In this document: positions 37,230 to 45,042 of the stretch, in pieces | How positions within the stretch are numbered: position 1 is the first letter of the stretch | Layout: each line of letters opens with the position of its first letter | Assembly: GCA_021463165.1 (NCBI GenBank) | Contig: JAJTWY010000011.1 | Span: forward strand, 68,072 to 127,523 | Reading direction: 5' to 3' | DNA from: Pyrinomonadaceae bacterium | GTDB lineage: Bacteria; Acidobacteriota; Blastocatellia; Pyrinomonadales; Pyrinomonadaceae | Length of the DNA: 59,452 nucleotides | Program-made: the position numbers and the translations under genes | The notes under the pieces: generated by a model | The model's database searches: none | Told to the model about the DNA's origin: nothing | Seen by the model: only the letters and a program-made list of their open reading frames with translations

Positions 37230-40200
37230 TCATCTGAAATTGTGCGATACGACCTCGGTTGTGATCTCCGTCAGCGGCGTGAAGTGTATCGCTTTTAGCA
37301 TTCCCCGTTCTTCGAAAATGCCGCGGATCACAAGGAAATCACTTTGATTGATCACAGCGCGGTACTGCTCAAATTTGTCGGGCATTACCACAAAATTCGA
37401 AAAGCCGGTCTCGTCTTCGAGCGTTATGAACACAACATTATTCGCCGTCATCGGACGCTGACGAATTATCACGGCCCCGGCTGATGAGACCACCTGGCCT
37501 TTTTTCAAGTTCAGGGTCTCTTTTGCGGAAAGTATGCCTCGCCGCTGCATTTCCTCACGGAAAAACGCCATCGGATGCTTGCCGATCGAAATGCCGGTCT
37601 TTCGCAGATCGGCTTCGACGAGCTCAAGACCTTCCATACGCTGGAGAAATGATGAATGATGAATATCGAATGATGGACCGATCTGATATTCCGCATTCGG
37701 CATTCCGCACTCCACATTTTTGAACAGTTCGCCCGCAGGCTGAATAGCAAGTTCTGATCTCCAAAGAGCTTCACGACGGTGGACGGTGTTATCAAAATTC
37801 AATGCACCGGCAAGACTCAATGCACGGATCTCGCGTTTGTTTATTTCGGGAACGCGGTCGATGAGATCAGCGATGCTGGTATATCCAGATCTGAGATCAC
37901 GTTCGGCCACTATCTTTCTTCCCACTTCTTCTCTTAATCCCCGGACGTATTTGAGTCCGACACGGACACACCGGGACATAGCCCGGTCGCCGTTGCTCCC
38001 GACCGTAACTTCGGCATCTTCAATGGTGAATTCATAATGCGACCTATTGATATCCAAAGGCAGAAAGTGAAGGCCGTGGCGTTGGGCGTCCTTGACCAGC
38101 GTTGCCGCCGAATAGAACCCAAGCGGATAGTTATTGAACATCGCTGTCATAAACTCAGCGCGGTAGTGCACGATGAAATAGGCCGAAGCGTAGGCGAGCA
38201 ATGCAAAACTGAAGGCGTGCGATTCGGGAAAGCCGTAATTGGCGAACGCCTTTGTGTAGGCGACGATCTGTTCCTGGACGTCCTCAGGGATCTTATTTTG
38301 CGTCATGCCGTCGCGCAGATTCTGGGCGATCTTTTCCATCTTGCGGTCGGGGCGTTTGAACCCCATCGCACGACGCAGTTCTTCCGCCTCGCCTCCGGTA
38401 AAGCCGGCGATGTCCATTGCCATTTTGAGAAGCTGTTCCTGAAACAGCGGAACGCCCATTGTTCGTTTGAGTATCGGCTCTACTGACGGATGCGGATATG
38501 TGACCGGTTCTAAGCCTTGGCGGCGTTTTATGTATGAGTGGAGCATGTTGCCGACGATCGGGCCGGGGCGAATGATGGCGACCTGGACGACGATGTCATA
38601 AAAATTCGCCGGTTTTGATTTAGGGAGGAATGCGATCTGGGCACGGCTTTCGACCTGAAACATCCCGACCGTATCGGCCGTTTGCAATGCTTCGTAAACC
38701 TTTTCGTCGTCGTGCGGGATGTTATAAAGTCCCAATTCGACGCCGTGACCTTCCTTGATAAGCGTGATCGTGTCGCGGAGTACGGCCATCATACCAAGGC
38801 CCAAAAGATCTATCTTGACGATCTTTAGAGTCTCGCAATCGTCCTTATCCCATTGAATTATCGAACGGTCCACCATCGATGCCGGTTCAAGCGGAACGAT
38901 GCCGTCGAGCTGGCCCATCGAGATCACCATGCCGCCGGAATGCTGGCCGAGATGCCGAGGAAAATCGAGAATGCGCCCATAAAGGTCGGCAAAATGCTGT
39001 AAACGCCGATCTTCGGCGGGGTCGAAACCGGCTTCTTTCAGTCTTTTGTTCAGCTCATCGCCTTTGAAGATCTCGTAATACGAATTGATCTTCGATAGCT
39101 TGCCGAGGACATCCGCATCAAAGCCAAATGACTTGCCGACCTCGCGGATCGCCGATTTGCCGCGATAGCAGATGACATTTGCGGTCATGCCCGAACTGCG
39201 GCGGCCCCATGTGCTGTAAACGTGCTGGATAACGCGTTCGCGGTCGTCGCCTGACGGCAGGTCGATATCGATGTCGGGATATTGTTCGTATTTTTCCGAG
39301 AGAAAACGCTCGAAAAGCAGCTTGTGCTGGATCGGGTCGACAGCCGTGATGCCGAGCGCGTAACAGACGACCGAGTTTGCCGCCGAGCCGCGTCCCTGCG
39401 AGAGAATGTTGTTCTGTTTGCAGAAATCCGAGATGTCGCAGACCTGCAGAAAATAGCCCGCGAGTTTTTTCATCTCGATGATCCGAAATTCCTTTTCAAG
39501 ACGCGGAATGACCTGGGAACGGATCGGCCACGCCTTGTCGCGGTAACGCTCGTGCGAACGTGCGATCGCCTTTGCTCGCAGAACGGAATTTACGGTCTCG
39601 CCGGGCGGCACCGCATAGTCGGGAAACCTATACGAAAGCTCGTCCATCGAGAAATCGATGCGTGCGGCGATCTCGTTGGTGATATCGACCGCTTCGGGCA
39701 GATCCTCAAAGAGCTGCCGCATCTGCTTTTCGCTTTTAAGATAGCGTTCGCTGTTCTCGGAGAGCAGTTTTCCGGCGTCGTATATCGTCGTGTGGTTTTT
39801 TATGCAGGTAAAAACATCAAATAGCTCACGGTCATGCTCATCAGCAAAATACACGCCGTTGCTGGCAAAATAGGGAAGCCGCAGCTTATGAGCGTAGCCG
39901 AGAAGCACTTGGTTGATGTGTTCTTCGTGTCGCAGATGGTGACGTTGCAGTTCGACATAAAGGCGCCTTTCAAATACATAATTGAGCCATGCCAGATCGG
40001 CGAGGCTGTTGCCGTTTTTGATACTTTTATGCAGAAAACCGTCTGCACCGCCGGTAAAGCAAAGCAGGCCGGATGAATATTCCTCGATGTCTTCACGGGT
40101 GGCGAAATGTTCACCCTTTTTATGGCGAAGCTTGACCGTGGTGATCAGTTTGCTGAGGTTCTGATAGCCCTTCAGCGTTGTGGGGACCAGCGGCAGCAAA

Positions 40201-40418
40201 CTGCCGTCGTTCATTGTGATCTCCGCTCCGACGATAGGCTTGATACCTTGTTCACGTGCCTCAAAATGAAATCGCACCGCACCTGCCACAGTATCGCGGT
40301 CGAGCAAAACGACAGCCGGAATACCTAATTCTGCCGAGCGCTGTGCCAACCTCTGCGGCTGTGAGCCGGAGGATAGAAAGCTGAATGCAGAGCGTGTGTG
40401 AAGTTCGCAAAAGGCCAT
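37230..40418 (-). CDS. dnaE2: Error-prone DNA polymerase III alpha subunit (ImuC/DnaE2)
   Basis: A 1062-residue C-family polymerase. The PHP domain begins FCELHTRSAFSFLSSGSQP; the palm carries the catalytic aspartates in YPDIDIDLPSGDDRERVIQ; the GQHSGGMVIS, GIVPLEPA and PGPIVGNMLHSY blocks and the (HhH) YGFPESHAFSFALLAYASAY region are typical of DnaE2. It synthesises across lesions together with ImuA and ImuB, which lie directly upstream on the same strand. N901-F924 is an inserted 24-residue segment encoded by an interspersed repeat (37647-37718). The 130-bp gap to imuB holds a cluster of TGTCCCACG repeats. The start at 40418 has a weak AGGT ribosome-binding site. Confidence 0.96.
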   Translation of the reverse strand: MAFCELHTRSAFSFLSSGSQPQRLAQRSAELGIPAVVLLDRDTVAGAVRFHFEAREQGIKPIVGAEITMNDGSLLPLVPTTLKGYQNLSKLITTVKLRHKKGEHFATREDIEEYSSGLLCFTGGADGFLHKSIKNGNSLADLAWLNYVFERRLYVELQRHHLRHEEHINQVLLGYAHKLRLPYFASNGVYFADEHDRELFDVFTCIKNHTTIYDAGKLLSENSERYLKSEKQMRQLFEDLPEAVDITNEIAARIDFSMDELSYRFPDYAVPPGETVNSVLRAKAIARSHERYRDKAWPIRSQVIPRLEKEFRIIEMKKLAGYFLQVCDISDFCKQNNILSQGRGSAANSVVCYALGITAVDPIQHKLLFERFLSEKYEQYPDIDIDLPSGDDRERVIQHVYSTWGRRSSGMTANVICYRGKSAIREVGKSFGFDADVLGKLSKINSYYEIFKGDELNKRLKEAGFDPAEDRRLQHFADLYGRILDFPRHLGQHSGGMVISMGQLDGIVPLEPASMVDRSIIQWDKDDCETLKIVKIDLLGLGMMAVLRDTITLIKEGHGVELGLYNIPHDDEKVYEALQTADTVGMFQVESRAQIAFLPKSKPANFYDIVVQVAIIRPGPIVGNMLHSYIKRRQGLEPVTYPHPSVEPILKRTMGVPLFQEQLLKMAMDIAGFTGGEAEELRRAMGFKRPDRKMEKIAQNLRDGMTQNKIPEDVQEQIVAYTKAFANYGFPESHAFSFALLAYASAYFIVHYRAEFMTAMFNNYPLGFYSAATLVKDAQRHGLHFLPLDINRSHYEFTIEDAEVTVGSNGDRAMSRCVRVGLKYVRGLREEVGRKIVAERDLRSGYTSIADLIDRVPEINKREIRALSLAGALNFDNTVHRREALWRSELAIQPAGELFKNVECGMPNAEYQIGPSFDIHHSSFLQRMEGLELVEADLRKTGISIGKHPMAFFREEMQRRGILSAKETLNLKKGQVVSSAGAVIIRQRPMTANNVVFITLEDETGFSNFVVMPDKFEQYRAVINQSDFLVIRGIFEERGMLKAIHFTPLTEITTEVVSHNFR
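37647..37718 (-). repeat. Interspersed mini-repeat inserted in frame in dnaE2
   Basis: These 72 nt encode NVECGMPNAEYQIGPSFDIH and then HSSF within DnaE2. They are built from short GGAATGC/GAATGCGGAAT and CATTCATCATT units forming an imperfect inverted repeat. The peptide pattern (GMxNAE ... IHHSSF) is the typical translation of a small mobile repeat found scattered in many bacterial genomes. The length is a multiple of three, so the frame is preserved. Confidence 0.7.
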
Positions 40419-40431
40419 TTTTACCTATCTG

Positions 40432-40476
40432 TGTCCCACGCTGTCCCACGGGTGTCCCACGGAATGTGTGGGACAG
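40432..40476. repeat. Phased TGTCCCACG repeats upstream of dnaE2
   Basis: Three direct copies of TGTCCCACG start at 40432, 40442 and 40453, and an inverted GTGGGACAG lies at 40468-40476. The 10-11 bp spacing places the copies on one face of the helix. They begin 13 bp before the dnaE2 start codon, between imuB and dnaE2. They could be a protein-binding array or form an mRNA hairpin (40441-40449 with 40468-40476) over the ribosome-binding region. Confidence 0.6.
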
Positions 40477-40548
40477 ACTAACTGTTGTAAAAGAAGATAG
40501 TTAGAGTTGTCTTTTTCTGCTTGTCCCGGCATTTTCAAAAAAAGTTTC

Positions 40549-41991
40549 TCAATCATATTCGCCCACCAAAAACCATTCGCCTTTTGCTTTGCAAAGACGA
40601 TAGATACCGCCGGCCTCTATCTCAATATCCCATTCGTGTGTCTTCCATCGACGGCCCCACCAGTGCGAATTTCCTTTCCACACGCCGCTGAAATTGGTTA
40701 TATAGCCGGCAAAGAGCCGCGAGCGGATATAAACCAAACGGTCGTCGCGGATCAAAACTTCGGCATGGATCGGCGGGCGGAAGAATGTGAAGACGATGAC
40801 TGGCCGGGGTAAGAAAGGTTTGGCGGCTATGCCGTCGCTCTCGGCGACGAGCGAAAGAGGCGGGGTAACCGCGAAGGCCTTTTCCATAGTTTCGGCGAGG
40901 CCTGGCTCATCGTAAATAGAGCGGCGAGGCCGCGAGGGATGCTTAGATCGTTTTGTGACTTCGCCGGCGACATCGGGCATCGTATCGGGGGCGAGTTTGA
41001 ACGGCTCTGTGAGGCGATCGTTTAGTAACTGCGGAACGCCGACGTTTTCTGGGCCGACAAGTTTTTTTAGTTTATTGACCGTGAGCAGAAGGCTTTCCGG
41101 TTCGGGCCGCGAAACTGCGTAAAGGCCGCGTTGGTCAGTGCGGGGCTTTGTAAAATAAGCGATCACATCGACCGTAGTGATCGGTTCTTCGGGCGGGTCG
41201 AGCGCGGCCCTGAGATTTATCAGCTTGAGCCAGAACGGGCGGTCGAGCGTCGGAAATGATGTCTTTATCTCATACGACCTGGTGGTTTTGTTTCTTAGCG
41301 TCAGGCCCAGATCGAGATGTTCGGTGCTGTATCCGGCGTATCTTACCTCGGCAAATAGACGTTCGAGGCCGTGGTTCAGCAAAAATATCAGCTGCTCAAA
41401 ATCTTCGACTGGATTATTTAATTCGAAGTTCCAGGAAACTTTATTTTCTTTGACATTCGGTGTGATCAACGATTTTCCGCGTTGCTCGATCACGTCGATC
41501 ACGTGGTTGAACTGTTGTCCGTAGCGGCCGATGAGTTCGTCATGCGGCACTTTTGCCAAGTCTTTTACTGTATGAAAACCCAGTTCATTAAAGACATTGA
41601 GCGTGTCGGCTTCGAGATCGAGTTCGGCGATGGGGATCTGATCGAACATATCCGGCTGCACAAGCCCGACAGTGAGAGAGGGCGGATCGCTCAACGCATC
41701 ACTATCATCTTCGCTCACGTGCGGGTTTTCGGAACGGGCGAGCAGTCTTGCAGTATCGACGGTATCAGCGACCGCGACCTTGCCCTTGACGTTCTTTCGG
41801 CTTAGTTCTTTAACGATCTTTTGAGCTATCCGGCCTGGTTTGCCGATCAGGCGTTCGAGTCCGCTAACATCGAACAATACCCCGTCCTCGATCACCTCGA
41901 TCGCACTTGCAAATCTGTCTGCCGCACCGATCAAAAGATCTCGATCACGCTCGATATCAGGCGAAATTATGCAGGCGTAGAGCTTAGGCAT
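40549..41991 (-). CDS. imuB: ImuB, Y-family polymerase-like mutasome hub
   Basis: A 480-residue protein of the DinB/ImuB family, from the ATG at 41991, which yields the usual start MPKLYACIISPDIERDRDLL. The first catalytic aspartate of active Y-family polymerases is missing (ACIIS in its place), as is typical of ImuB, which acts as an adaptor linking ImuA, DnaE2 and the sliding clamp. The little-finger/C-terminal region is characteristic (SGVWKGNSHWWGRRWKTHEW, then YRLCKAKGEWFLVGEYD). QPDMF at residues 112-116 resembles a beta-clamp-binding motif. The start is 1 bp beyond the imuA stop, so translation is coupled. Confidence 0.92.
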   Translation of the reverse strand: MPKLYACIISPDIERDRDLLIGAADRFASAIEVIEDGVLFDVSGLERLIGKPGRIAQKIVKELSRKNVKGKVAVADTVDTARLLARSENPHVSEDDSDALSDPPSLTVGLVQPDMFDQIPIAELDLEADTLNVFNELGFHTVKDLAKVPHDELIGRYGQQFNHVIDVIEQRGKSLITPNVKENKVSWNFELNNPVEDFEQLIFLLNHGLERLFAEVRYAGYSTEHLDLGLTLRNKTTRSYEIKTSFPTLDRPFWLKLINLRAALDPPEEPITTVDVIAYFTKPRTDQRGLYAVSRPEPESLLLTVNKLKKLVGPENVGVPQLLNDRLTEPFKLAPDTMPDVAGEVTKRSKHPSRPRRSIYDEPGLAETMEKAFAVTPPLSLVAESDGIAAKPFLPRPVIVFTFFRPPIHAEVLIRDDRLVYIRSRLFAGYITNFSGVWKGNSHWWGRRWKTHEWDIEIEAGGIYRLCKAKGEWFLVGEYD

Positions 41992-41992
41992 T

Positions 41993-42643
41993 TTATATTT
42001 CCGAATAATCCATCTCGATCTTCGTTCTGAGGTCTTTGCCAAAGAGTTGTTTTCGCTCGTGCATTCTGAGATGAAATTCTCGTAATAGCCGGAATTTACC
42101 GCTGCCGGACCACGCCGAACCTTCGCGCTCGAATACGAACGCACCTTGTGAAGCTGAGCCGGTGATGTGTTCGGTCGCGGTTGCGAGTACGATCGTCGGC
42201 GTTTCTTTTATTCGCGTGCGATAGCGGAACCAATACGCTTTTGGAACCATTCGCAGCTTGTCTGCAGAGAGACCGCAAAGATCCAGCCAGATGCATCCGA
42301 AGCCCTTTGCCTGCACCAGATGGTCGGCAGAGATGAAGGTTTTTTCAATATCGCCTCCGCATTTCACCCACAGTATATTTTCGAGTTTTATGCCGGCGAG
42401 ATAAGCCGTTTGCGGATCGAAACCGCCGCTGCCGTCGATCACCGCACAAATCTCGCCGTTCGCGGTCAGCCCGGCAAGCAGGGAAATGGCAAAGCTCGTT
42501 TTTCCCGTGCTCCGGTCACCAACAACCTCAACGACGGCCCCTCGAGCGACCGATAGGCCAAACCCCGCGACCTCGACTTCCTCGATATGTTTTCGCTCTT
42601 CGCGAAGGTGAGAAAGAGTTTTTACGAGGGCAAGATGCGACAT
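41993..42643 (-). CDS. imuA: ImuA, RecA-like mutasome protein
   Basis: A 216-residue RecA-like ATPase fold protein. Walker A is GDRSTGKTSF (about residues 42-51), followed by LLAGLTANGEICAVIDGSGG, FDPQTAYLAGI, a Walker B-like FGCIWLDLCGL and TIVLATATEH. ImuA helps recruit or modulate the error-prone DnaE2 polymerase. It is first in the imuA-imuB-dnaE2 operon, and a perfect 20-bp palindrome lies 15 bp upstream of its ATG, consistent with damage-inducible control. Sequence is short for the family but complete. Confidence 0.88.
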   Translation of the reverse strand: MSHLALVKTLSHLREERKHIEEVEVAGFGLSVARGAVVEVVGDRSTGKTSFAISLLAGLTANGEICAVIDGSGGFDPQTAYLAGIKLENILWVKCGGDIEKTFISADHLVQAKGFGCIWLDLCGLSADKLRMVPKAYWFRYRTRIKETPTIVLATATEHITGSASQGAFVFEREGSAWSGSGKFRLLREFHLRMHERKQLFGKDLRTKIEMDYSEI

Positions 42644-42658
42644 TTATGGTGCTGTACA

Positions 42659-42678
42659 TTGTTTCATATATGAAACAA
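42659..42678. promoter_or_regulatory. Perfect 20-bp palindrome, candidate SOS operator of the imu operon
   Basis: TTGTTTCATATATGAAACAA is a perfect palindrome centred 25 bp upstream of the imuA start codon. A symmetric operator at this distance in front of a mutasome operon is expected for LexA-type control. The TGTTTC-N6-GAAACA form differs from the GAAC-N4-GTTC and CTGT-N8-ACAG types I know, so the repressor identity is inferred. Confidence 0.6.
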
Positions 42679-42719
42679 CAAGGATAGAATAATGCAGGCA
42701 GGAAGAAAAGGCAAGGGTC

Positions 42720-42744
42720 ACGACCGGCGAAGAGCGCCGGTCGT
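42720..42744 (-). terminator. Hairpin terminating the ABC permease transcript
   Basis: ACGACCGGCG (42720-42729) and CGCCGGTCGT (42735-42744) form a perfect 10-bp stem with a 5-base loop. It begins 3 bp after the permease stop codon on the minus strand, followed by CCTTGCCTTTTCTT. It insulates the imu promoter from upstream transcription. Confidence 0.65.
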
Positions 42745-42746
42745 CA

Positions 42747-43844
42747 TCATTCATTCACCATGACCTCGACCGGATCGATCCTGGCGGCACGCCATGCAGG
42801 ATAAAGCGCTCCGACGAGGCTGCCGCCGATGGCGATGGCGATCGCGGTGATGACCCAACCAGTGCTGAACTCGAATGTGAGATCGTATCTGGCCCCGATC
42901 AAAAAAGAAGAAACGAGAGCCGTGGCGAAACCAAACACGATCCCAAGAATACCGATGATGAAGGCCTCGCCCTCTATCGTTCGGATGATGAATGAATGAG
43001 ATGCTCCAAGCGACTTAAGGATACCGATCTCCTTGCGGCGTTCGGTGATGGTCGTGTACATCGAAAGGAGGACAAAAACCGTGCTGACAAACGCACCAAG
43101 GGCCACGAGAACACGAAGAAATGTGTTCAAGCCCGGGATCCGGTCCTGGGCGTCAGTAATGATGTCGCTCGTCAGGCTGATCTTGTTGCCGGGAAGTGCT
43201 TCATTGATCTTTGCCTGGACCGCCGCCGGTTCATAGCCATCCTTGACCTTTACGAGGATAAAAGTGCATTTGTCGCTTTCGAGGGCGGCTTGCATCGCCT
43301 TTAGCGACATTTTTATTCGGGCACCTGACGGCGGCGAGAATACACCGACGATCTTGTACGGCTTATTGCCGAAAAGTTCGTAAGGATCGCCGATCTTGAG
43401 GTTTTCATCGGCCAACTGCCTTTGGTCGAGCACGATCTCGTCGTTGGCGACCGGCGGTCGGCCTTCGACGATCTGCATATCGTTCATCGTCGCGAAAGGC
43501 TCCCATTCCACACCGTCGATCTGCCGGATCCCCCAGTTTCCTTTCGAGTCAGAAGCGATGTATCGATACATCGGTACGGTAGCCGCGACACCTTCGATCT
43601 CCATAAGCCGAGGAACGTAACGCAGGTCAACCGCTGCATTCGAACTCATTGTGTCCATGCCGCCGGGGCGTGTGAAGACGATCTCCGCCTTCCAGTTTGA
43701 CGCCCTTTTGGCAAGGTCCTTTGTCATTCCACGTGCGAGGCCGGTGAACATCACGACGAGCACGACCCCGAGCGCGACGCCGATCACGCTGATGATCGTA
43801 CGGAACGGCCGGACCTTGAGGTTTGCAAAAACGAGTTCGAGCAT
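42747..43844 (-). CDS. ABC transporter permease, MacB/FtsX type
   Basis: A protein of 365 residues from the ATG at 43844 (MLELVFANLKVRPFRTIISV), which gives the normal family N-terminus. It has one N-terminal transmembrane helix, a large periplasmic MacB_PCD-like domain (residues 45-235), then three helices of an FtsX domain with ERRKEIGILKSLGASHSFII and the typical end YPAWRAARIDPVEVM. Such permeases work with a MacB/LolD-type ATPase in export or mechanotransmission. No ATPase gene lies in the neighbourhood. It overlaps nothing and follows the membrane-protein gene by 14 bp. Confidence 0.88.
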   Translation of the reverse strand: MLELVFANLKVRPFRTIISVIGVALGVVLVVMFTGLARGMTKDLAKRASNWKAEIVFTRPGGMDTMSSNAAVDLRYVPRLMEIEGVAATVPMYRYIASDSKGNWGIRQIDGVEWEPFATMNDMQIVEGRPPVANDEIVLDQRQLADENLKIGDPYELFGNKPYKIVGVFSPPSGARIKMSLKAMQAALESDKCTFILVKVKDGYEPAAVQAKINEALPGNKISLTSDIITDAQDRIPGLNTFLRVLVALGAFVSTVFVLLSMYTTITERRKEIGILKSLGASHSFIIRTIEGEAFIIGILGIVFGFATALVSSFLIGARYDLTFEFSTGWVITAIAIAIGGSLVGALYPAWRAARIDPVEVMVNE

Positions 43845-43858
43845 CCAGCAATGGCGGG

Positions 43859-44749
43859 TCAATAGCGTTTGCGGTACATCGTGCCCTTTCGCTTGAAAAG
43901 ATATCGGGCGAAGACGGTGATGCCAAGGGCAAACAGAAGGATCGCCCACGAGCCGACCGCTGTGGTCCACGCCCACTGCCATCTAAATCCGCGCATTACG
44001 CCAAGAATGGCTCCAACGATCAGGCCGAATGACGTGAATGTAACGAGCGCATTCAGGTAACGCCCCTCTTCGAGATACTTGGCGATCATGACGGGCAAAA
44101 ACGCCGTAAATTCGCCCAGCATCCTCGGAAGCTTCTTGATGTCGTCCCAGAGCGTGCCTGTCTCTTCGCCGGCTCCAACCAAAAGTACCCCGTGCTTCAT
44201 TGCAAAGAGATTGAAGAGAGCTGAGAGGACCGAGAAGAGCACCGATATGGCAAAGGCCCTCTGACGGGCAACGCTATTTTCGGCCGTCGAGGCAAAAACA
44301 TCGAAGAAATAACGCTCCTGAGCGTAGTGAGTTACAAATTCTACGGCGTGGCTAAAGGCCGGCAGCATGATCGATACGATCACATTTGCGAGCCAAAAGG
44401 GCTGTGCCTTTCGGAAAGATTGGACGATGGCTCCGGACATGCCGGTGGTCAGAAATCTGAAAAAAAGCTCGACGCAAACGGCAGTGAGCGTTACCAGCCA
44501 GCTTTCGCGGCTTGCTTGGTAAACCGTGAAATAGAACGACGCGCGCAGGACAGCCCCCAGCAGGGCTGACTTCCAGTTCCATCGCGTGATTATCTGTCCG
44601 GGGTGCTGAACGAGATTCCTGAGGACTCCGCTAACCGTTATCCGCTCGTCCCAAACCTCTTCGACATCGTCCGCGTCGGTGATGGAATGATGGATCATAT
44701 CGTCGGCATAGGCCAACGCCGGAGCGGTCTCTCTTTCCATCAGGTCCAT
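43859..44749 (-). CDS. Multi-pass membrane protein of unknown function
   Basis: A protein of about 296 residues from the proposed ATG at 44749 (MDLMERETAPALAYADD); the open frame extends to 44860 but the extra part is not protein-like. It has a soluble N-terminus and at least five hydrophobic helices (for example FWLANVIVSIMLPAFSHAVE, AFAISVLFSVLSALFNLFAM, LVTFTSFGLIVGAILGVMRG, TTAVGSWAILLFALGITVFA), ending in a basic tail. It precedes the ABC permease on the same strand with a 14-bp gap, so the two may form one transport or envelope unit. Family not recognised. Confidence 0.55.
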   Translation of the reverse strand: MDLMERETAPALAYADDMIHHSITDADDVEEVWDERITVSGVLRNLVQHPGQIITRWNWKSALLGAVLRASFYFTVYQASRESWLVTLTAVCVELFFRFLTTGMSGAIVQSFRKAQPFWLANVIVSIMLPAFSHAVEFVTHYAQERYFFDVFASTAENSVARQRAFAISVLFSVLSALFNLFAMKHGVLLVGAGEETGTLWDDIKKLPRMLGEFTAFLPVMIAKYLEEGRYLNALVTFTSFGLIVGAILGVMRGFRWQWAWTTAVGSWAILLFALGITVFARYLFKRKGTMYRKRY

Positions 44750-45042
44750 TTCTTGCGTTGATCGAGCGTCCCTCAAAACTGAAGCTTGTACAATCGGCCT
44801 AGAATCCCATCCTGCCGCCGAGATCGGCGGCACGGCAAAACGAAGGCTTAATACTAGCACAATGAGGCGTAATTTACGCTAGATGGCGGGACATTCTGAG
44901 CCAAGTTCGCTCTTTTCTTGCCCGTTAGAGCCACCGACGGTGGTTCGAAAAGCCCACAAAAAAAGTTTGTCACAATTCTCAAGGCCGTGGTGTTTTATCG
45001 ACAGAACAGGGGAAATCCCTCATTTATACAGGAGACGAAGTC

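Noticed and set aside
37484..37723. Plus-strand ORF ending MMNDEYRMM ... FRTPHF
   Set aside because: It is the complement of dnaE2; its end is simply the plus-strand reading of the interspersed repeat.
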